NCBI GenBank assembly: GCA_964563585.1
Contig: CAZLXG010000020.1
Coordinates: forward strand, 1-35,285
Length of the DNA: 35,285 bases
Direction of reading: 5' to 3'
Source: CAZLXG01 sp964563585
GTDB taxonomy: Bacteria; Bacteroidota; Bacteroidia; Flavobacteriales; Flavobacteriaceae
In this document: positions 32,435 to 35,285 of the stretch, piece by piece
Position numbering within the stretch: the first letter of the stretch is position 1
How the letters are laid out: every line of letters starts with the position of its first letter
Position numbers and translations under genes: made by a program
The notes under the pieces: model-generated
Databases searched by the model: none
What the model was told of the DNA's origin: nothing
Seen by the model: only the letters and a program-made list of their open reading frames with translations

Positions 32435-33592
32435 ATGAAAACATCAATTAAAACAATCATTTTAGGCTTATCGCTAATTGCATTTATATCATGCAATGCA
32501 AACAATAAAAAGAAAAATATTAATTATGCACAATCCAAAATTGTAAATCACGAACCTGACAAACAATACATTAAAGTAGCACTTTTACTAGACACTAGTA
32601 ATAGCATGGACGGTTTAATAGACCAAGCCAAAGCACAACTTTGGGATATTGTAAATGAATTATCTTACGCTAGATGCGACAACAGAAAACCCAATTTACA
32701 AATTGCTTTATATGAATATGGTAATGACCGATTAAATAGTGATGAAGGGTATATTAAACAGGTTTTAGCTTTTAGTAGCGATTTAGATGAAATCTCTAAA
32801 GAGTTATTTTCCTTAACCACAAATGGTGGCGAAGAGTATTGCGGGCAAGTAATACAAACCTCATTAAATCAATTAAAATGGGGAAATAACCCAGACGATT
32901 TAAAACTTATTTTTATTGCAGGAAACGAACCTTTTACTCAAGGCAGAGTTAATTACAAAGATGCTTCAACAGATGCCAAAGAAAAAGATGTAACCATTAA
33001 CACTATTTTTTGTGGCGATTTCAATCAAGGAATTTCTACCAATTGGAAAGATGGAGCAAGATTGACAAACGGAAATTATATGGCAATAAATCAAAACCGT
33101 ACTACAGTTCATATTGTATCTCCTTATGATGATGATATTCTAATTTTAAATAGAAAATTAAATAAAACTTATGTGACTTACGGAAGTATTGGAAGACAAA
33201 AAATGGCACTCCAAGCGGAACAAGACGCCAATGCAGTAGGTTATAGTAAGGCTAATGCAGTAAGTAGAACGGTTAGTAAAAGCTCTCATTTATATAAAAA
33301 CAAAACTTGGGATTTGGTTGATGCTGAAGAAGAAAAAGATTTTAGATATGATAATTTAAAAGAAAGTCAATTACCAGAAGAATTAAAAGGAAAATCAACT
33401 ATCGAAATAAAAACTTATGTATCAAAAAAACGTAAAGAACGTGAAAACGTTCAAAAACAAATTCAAGAATTAAACGCTAAGCGTAAACAATACATTCTAG
33501 AACACAAAACAGAAAAGTCTAACGGCTTAGAAAATGCCATGACAAAAGCCATTAAAGAACAAGCAAAAAGGAAAAAATATACTTGGAATTAA
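32435..33592 (+). CDS. VWA-domain lipoprotein
   Basis: This 385-residue protein has a lipoprotein signal (LIAFISC, Cys at 20) and a von Willebrand A domain (about 45-235) whose metal site begins KVALLLDTSNSMDG (D53, S55, S57). A threonine-rich LTTNGGEEYCG follows near 128. The C-terminal 100 residues are charged and helical (KKRKERENVQKQIQELNAK). VWA domains bind protein partners through a Mg ion, so the protein probably acts as an envelope-bound adaptor. The partner is unknown, and the SIMPL protein encoded just upstream is a candidate. It ends at a strong bidirectional terminator. Confidence 0.88.
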   Translation: MKTSIKTIILGLSLIAFISCNANNKKKNINYAQSKIVNHEPDKQYIKVALLLDTSNSMDGLIDQAKAQLWDIVNELSYARCDNRKPNLQIALYEYGNDRLNSDEGYIKQVLAFSSDLDEISKELFSLTTNGGEEYCGQVIQTSLNQLKWGNNPDDLKLIFIAGNEPFTQGRVNYKDASTDAKEKDVTINTIFCGDFNQGISTNWKDGARLTNGNYMAINQNRTTVHIVSPYDDDILILNRKLNKTYVTYGSIGRQKMALQAEQDANAVGYSKANAVSRTVSKSSHLYKNKTWDLVDAEEEKDFRYDNLKESQLPEELKGKSTIEIKTYVSKKRKERENVQKQIQELNAKRKQYILEHKTEKSNGLENAMTKAIKEQAKRKKYTWN

Positions 33593-33595
33593 TCT

Positions 33596-33630
33596 AAAAA
33601 AAGAGGCTCGTAAAACAAGCCTCTTTTTTT
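33596..33630. terminator. Bidirectional terminator between the VWA and PorP/SprF genes
   Basis: The A-run plus GAGGCT (33596-33608) pairs with AGCCTC plus a T-run (33618-33630), forming a 13-bp stem with a loop of about 9 nt. It serves both converging genes and overlaps the first two bases of the PorP/SprF stop codon. Confidence 0.88.
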
Positions 33631-34633
33631 AATTTACTGCAGGGCAGTTACATTCAAATTTCTTTCGTCTACACCCAAAATTAAATCCCAGTGTTAGTTG
33701 ATGGAAACCACCATTTGTAAAAACAACTGAGTTTGATTGATGTGTATATGTGTATGCAAACATAAATTGGTTATAATCTACTCCTAAAATAGGTGTTATT
33801 TGTTGTAGCTTTTGGCTACTTATTCCGCCAGAACCATCTAAAAATTCAGCACCATCTAAACTTGTTCTATATGAAACACCTCCCCAAATTTTACCAAAGT
33901 CCATTTGCTTGTATGCTTTTGCATTAATATCAATTGAAGCTTCACCTGTGCCATCTTTATATTGAAACATTAAAGAAGGTTCGTAACTCCATTCACTTCC
34001 AAACTTGCTAAATACACCTCCAATAGAAAATAAATAGCGTCTTAAATTACTAGTTATTTCAATATCATTATTAACTCCTGCATTTTTCAATACATTTTTA
34101 ACCGTTCCATGTGCATAATAATCTAGGAAATGATAAGAAAATCCGAAATCAATATTAAAATTAGTTTCATTCTGTACAATTCCATCAATTATTGGGTCAG
34201 GTCCATCAAACAAAAAAGTAGTTTCATCCAACTTATACTGAATAAATCCTACGCTCAAACCAAATGATAACATATTTAAATCCACTTCATTTCTAGAAAA
34301 CAACAAATGATGTGCATAAGTTACATAAGCTCCTGTTTGCGAATGATATCCGTTTTTATCAGTATATAAAATACCACCTATTGCAGATTGTGTTTCTCCA
34401 ATTCTTCCATTTAAACTTAAAGTTAAAAGTTTTGGTGCATCATCGTGACCAAACCATTGCTGACGTGCAGTCATTCTAACTTTAGAACAGTTAGCAATTC
34501 CAGCCATAGATGGATGAATTAAATAATAATTATCTGTTAAGTAATCTGTATATATTGGCAACCCTTCTTGCGAAGTTGCAATGCTAGTGAAGAACACCGC
34601 AATTGCTACCATAAAAATATTTTTCAATTTCAT
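33629..34633 (-). CDS. PorP/SprF-family type IX secretion outer-membrane protein
   Basis: This 334-residue exported beta-barrel protein has a signal peptide (MKLKNIFMVAIAVFFTSIATSQ). It then shows the PorP/SprF hallmarks: TDYLTDNYYLIHPSMAGI, RMTARQQWFG, and LNGRIGETQSAIGGILYTDK followed by HSQTGAYVTYAHHL. The C-terminal strand block HQLTLGFNFGCRRKK is also present. SprF-type proteins are partners for the surface display of large adhesins carrying type B sorting domains. The upstream gene on the same strand encodes exactly such a C terminus, 9 bp before this start codon. It starts at ATG and is intact. Confidence 0.95.
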   Translation of the reverse strand: MKLKNIFMVAIAVFFTSIATSQEGLPIYTDYLTDNYYLIHPSMAGIANCSKVRMTARQQWFGHDDAPKLLTLSLNGRIGETQSAIGGILYTDKNGYHSQTGAYVTYAHHLLFSRNEVDLNMLSFGLSVGFIQYKLDETTFLFDGPDPIIDGIVQNETNFNIDFGFSYHFLDYYAHGTVKNVLKNAGVNNDIEITSNLRRYLFSIGGVFSKFGSEWSYEPSLMFQYKDGTGEASIDINAKAYKQMDFGKIWGGVSYRTSLDGAEFLDGSGGISSQKLQQITPILGVDYNQFMFAYTYTHQSNSVVFTNGGFHQLTLGFNFGCRRKKFECNCPAVN

Positions 34634-34642
34634 ATTCTAATT

Positions 34643-35285
34643 TTATCTTTTTAAAGAAAAATGTGATTTAAATTCTTTTTGTGTACCATCATCAAATGGC
34701 TCATTGTATTTTACAACAAACCAATAATCACCAGTAGGAATTTTATTTCCATTAAATGTTCCGTCCCAACCTGTTCCATTTGCTTTTAATTGTTTTAGCA
34801 ACTTCCCGTATCTATCAAATATATAAATTTCTGAATTTGGCTGTGTTGCTATTCCTTTAATATTCCAAGTATCATTTATTCCATCTCCATTAGGTGTGAA
34901 ATACTTAGGATAGTCAATTATAATTTGTACTTCTGAAATTTCATTACAATTTAACAAATCACGTACATATACTGTATGCTCACCTCCCGTTAATCGTTCA
35001 AATACGTTTTCACTCTGCCAAAGACCAGAATCTAACCTGTACTCATATTCCCCAACACCTATAACTGTAACTTCTATAATATTATTGTTTGAAAATGATG
35101 TGCTTAATAATTCAACAGAAATACTTTCTGGTGGATATGAACCTACTAGTGATGTACTGGCAGGAATTCTACAACCTGTTGCAATATTAGTTGCAAATAC
35201 TGTGTAATTTCCAACAACTGTTGGTGTATATACTGCATCAGTAGCATTTGTAATTATGTTTCCTACTGGGTCAGCATTTACTTCA
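34643..35285 (-). CDS. Type IX-secreted protein with type B (gliding-motility, CHU_C) sorting domain, 5' part outside window
   Basis: The frame is open from the stop at 34643 to the end of the window, giving at least 213 residues of a larger protein. The C-terminal 85 or so residues are the CHU_C sorting domain: YPKYFTPNGDGINDTWNI, IYIFDRYGKLLKQL, GTGWDGTFNGNKIPTGDYWF and the end HFSLKR. Before it are beta-sandwich repeat-like stretches (VYTPTVVGNYTVFATN, then EYEYRLDSGLWQS and GGEHTVYVRDLLNC), as in large SprB-like adhesins. It probably forms an operon with the PorP/SprF gene downstream. The TTG at 34957 is internal and not a start. Confidence 0.92.
   Translation of the reverse strand, partial: EVNADPVGNIITNATDAVYTPTVVGNYTVFATNIATGCRIPASTSLVGSYPPESISVELLSTSFSNNNIIEVTVIGVGEYEYRLDSGLWQSENVFERLTGGEHTVYVRDLLNCNEISEVQIIIDYPKYFTPNGDGINDTWNIKGIATQPNSEIYIFDRYGKLLKQLKANGTGWDGTFNGNKIPTGDYWFVVKYNEPFDDGTQKEFKSHFSLKR

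Noticed and set aside
34643..34957. A separate 104-residue gene starting at 34957
   Set aside because: The start is an internal TTG. The same frame stays open with sensible beta-rich sequence to the window edge, so it is the 3' end of a longer gene.
1..35285. CRISPR array, integron, insertion sequence or biosynthetic gene cluster
   Set aside because: There are no regularly spaced long repeats, no transposase or integrase, and no run of synthesis genes anywhere in the window.

Overview
The window is an ordinary-looking chromosomal segment of a member of the Flavobacteriaceae (Bacteroidota), probably a marine-type, low-GC species; the genus cannot be fixed from the sequence alone. The evidence is the strong A+T bias, absence of Shine-Dalgarno sequences, promoters of the Bacteroidota type (-33 TTG, -7 TAnnTTTG), a PorP/SprF protein next to a gliding-type C-terminal sorting domain (type IX secretion), a PorG-like/uppS/bamA/ompH/ompH cluster, and a FolK-deoxynucleoside kinase fusion. 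I see no prophage, integron, insertion sequence or CRISPR array.

Layout. 1-260: two tRNA genes (Leu-UAA cut by the window edge, Gly-GCC) with a good promoter. 277-6041: mutS, a TrmH-type RNA methyltransferase, a small SAM methyltransferase, a broken DUF4268 gene, and a folK-dNK fusion. 6114-13820: a queuosine-precursor transporter, a very long AsmA-type envelope protein, a DUF2797 protein divergent from a GH3-type ligase, and an OmpA-type cell-wall anchor protein. 14049-19536 (minus): protein quality-control genes tig, clpP and clpX, then a small 4-TM membrane protein, an alpha/beta hydrolase and pdxJ. 19624-27815 (plus): a CBS protein, nadK, a PorG-like protein, uppS, bamA, two ompH/skp genes and murI, which together form an envelope-building run. 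27958-31487 (minus): a gamma carbonic anhydrase and a LytS/LytTR-like two-component pair whose kinase carries a periplasmic TPR sensor. 31700-33592 (plus): a SIMPL (DUF541) protein and a VWA lipoprotein, divergent from the kinase. 33629-35285 (minus): a PorP/SprF protein and the 3' part of a type IX-secreted protein.

The most interesting non-coding signal lies in the 212-bp gap between the kinase and the SIMPL gene. It holds three imperfect direct repeats spaced exactly 21 bp apart, with further TTTAC words in the same phase, which is the layout expected of LytTR-regulator operators. Other points of note are a REPIN-like pair of inverted hairpins (28479-28577), two degenerate members of a GTCATT-ended repeat family (3023-3098, 27821-27908), a 35-bp perfect palindrome embedded in the tig promoter, and a DUF4268 pseudogene whose frameshift is explained neatly by an 11-bp deletion between 8-bp direct repeats. 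No clearly new multi-gene system is evident. The best candidate for an uncharacterised unit is the LytTR/TPR-kinase pair plus the divergent SIMPL-VWA operon.
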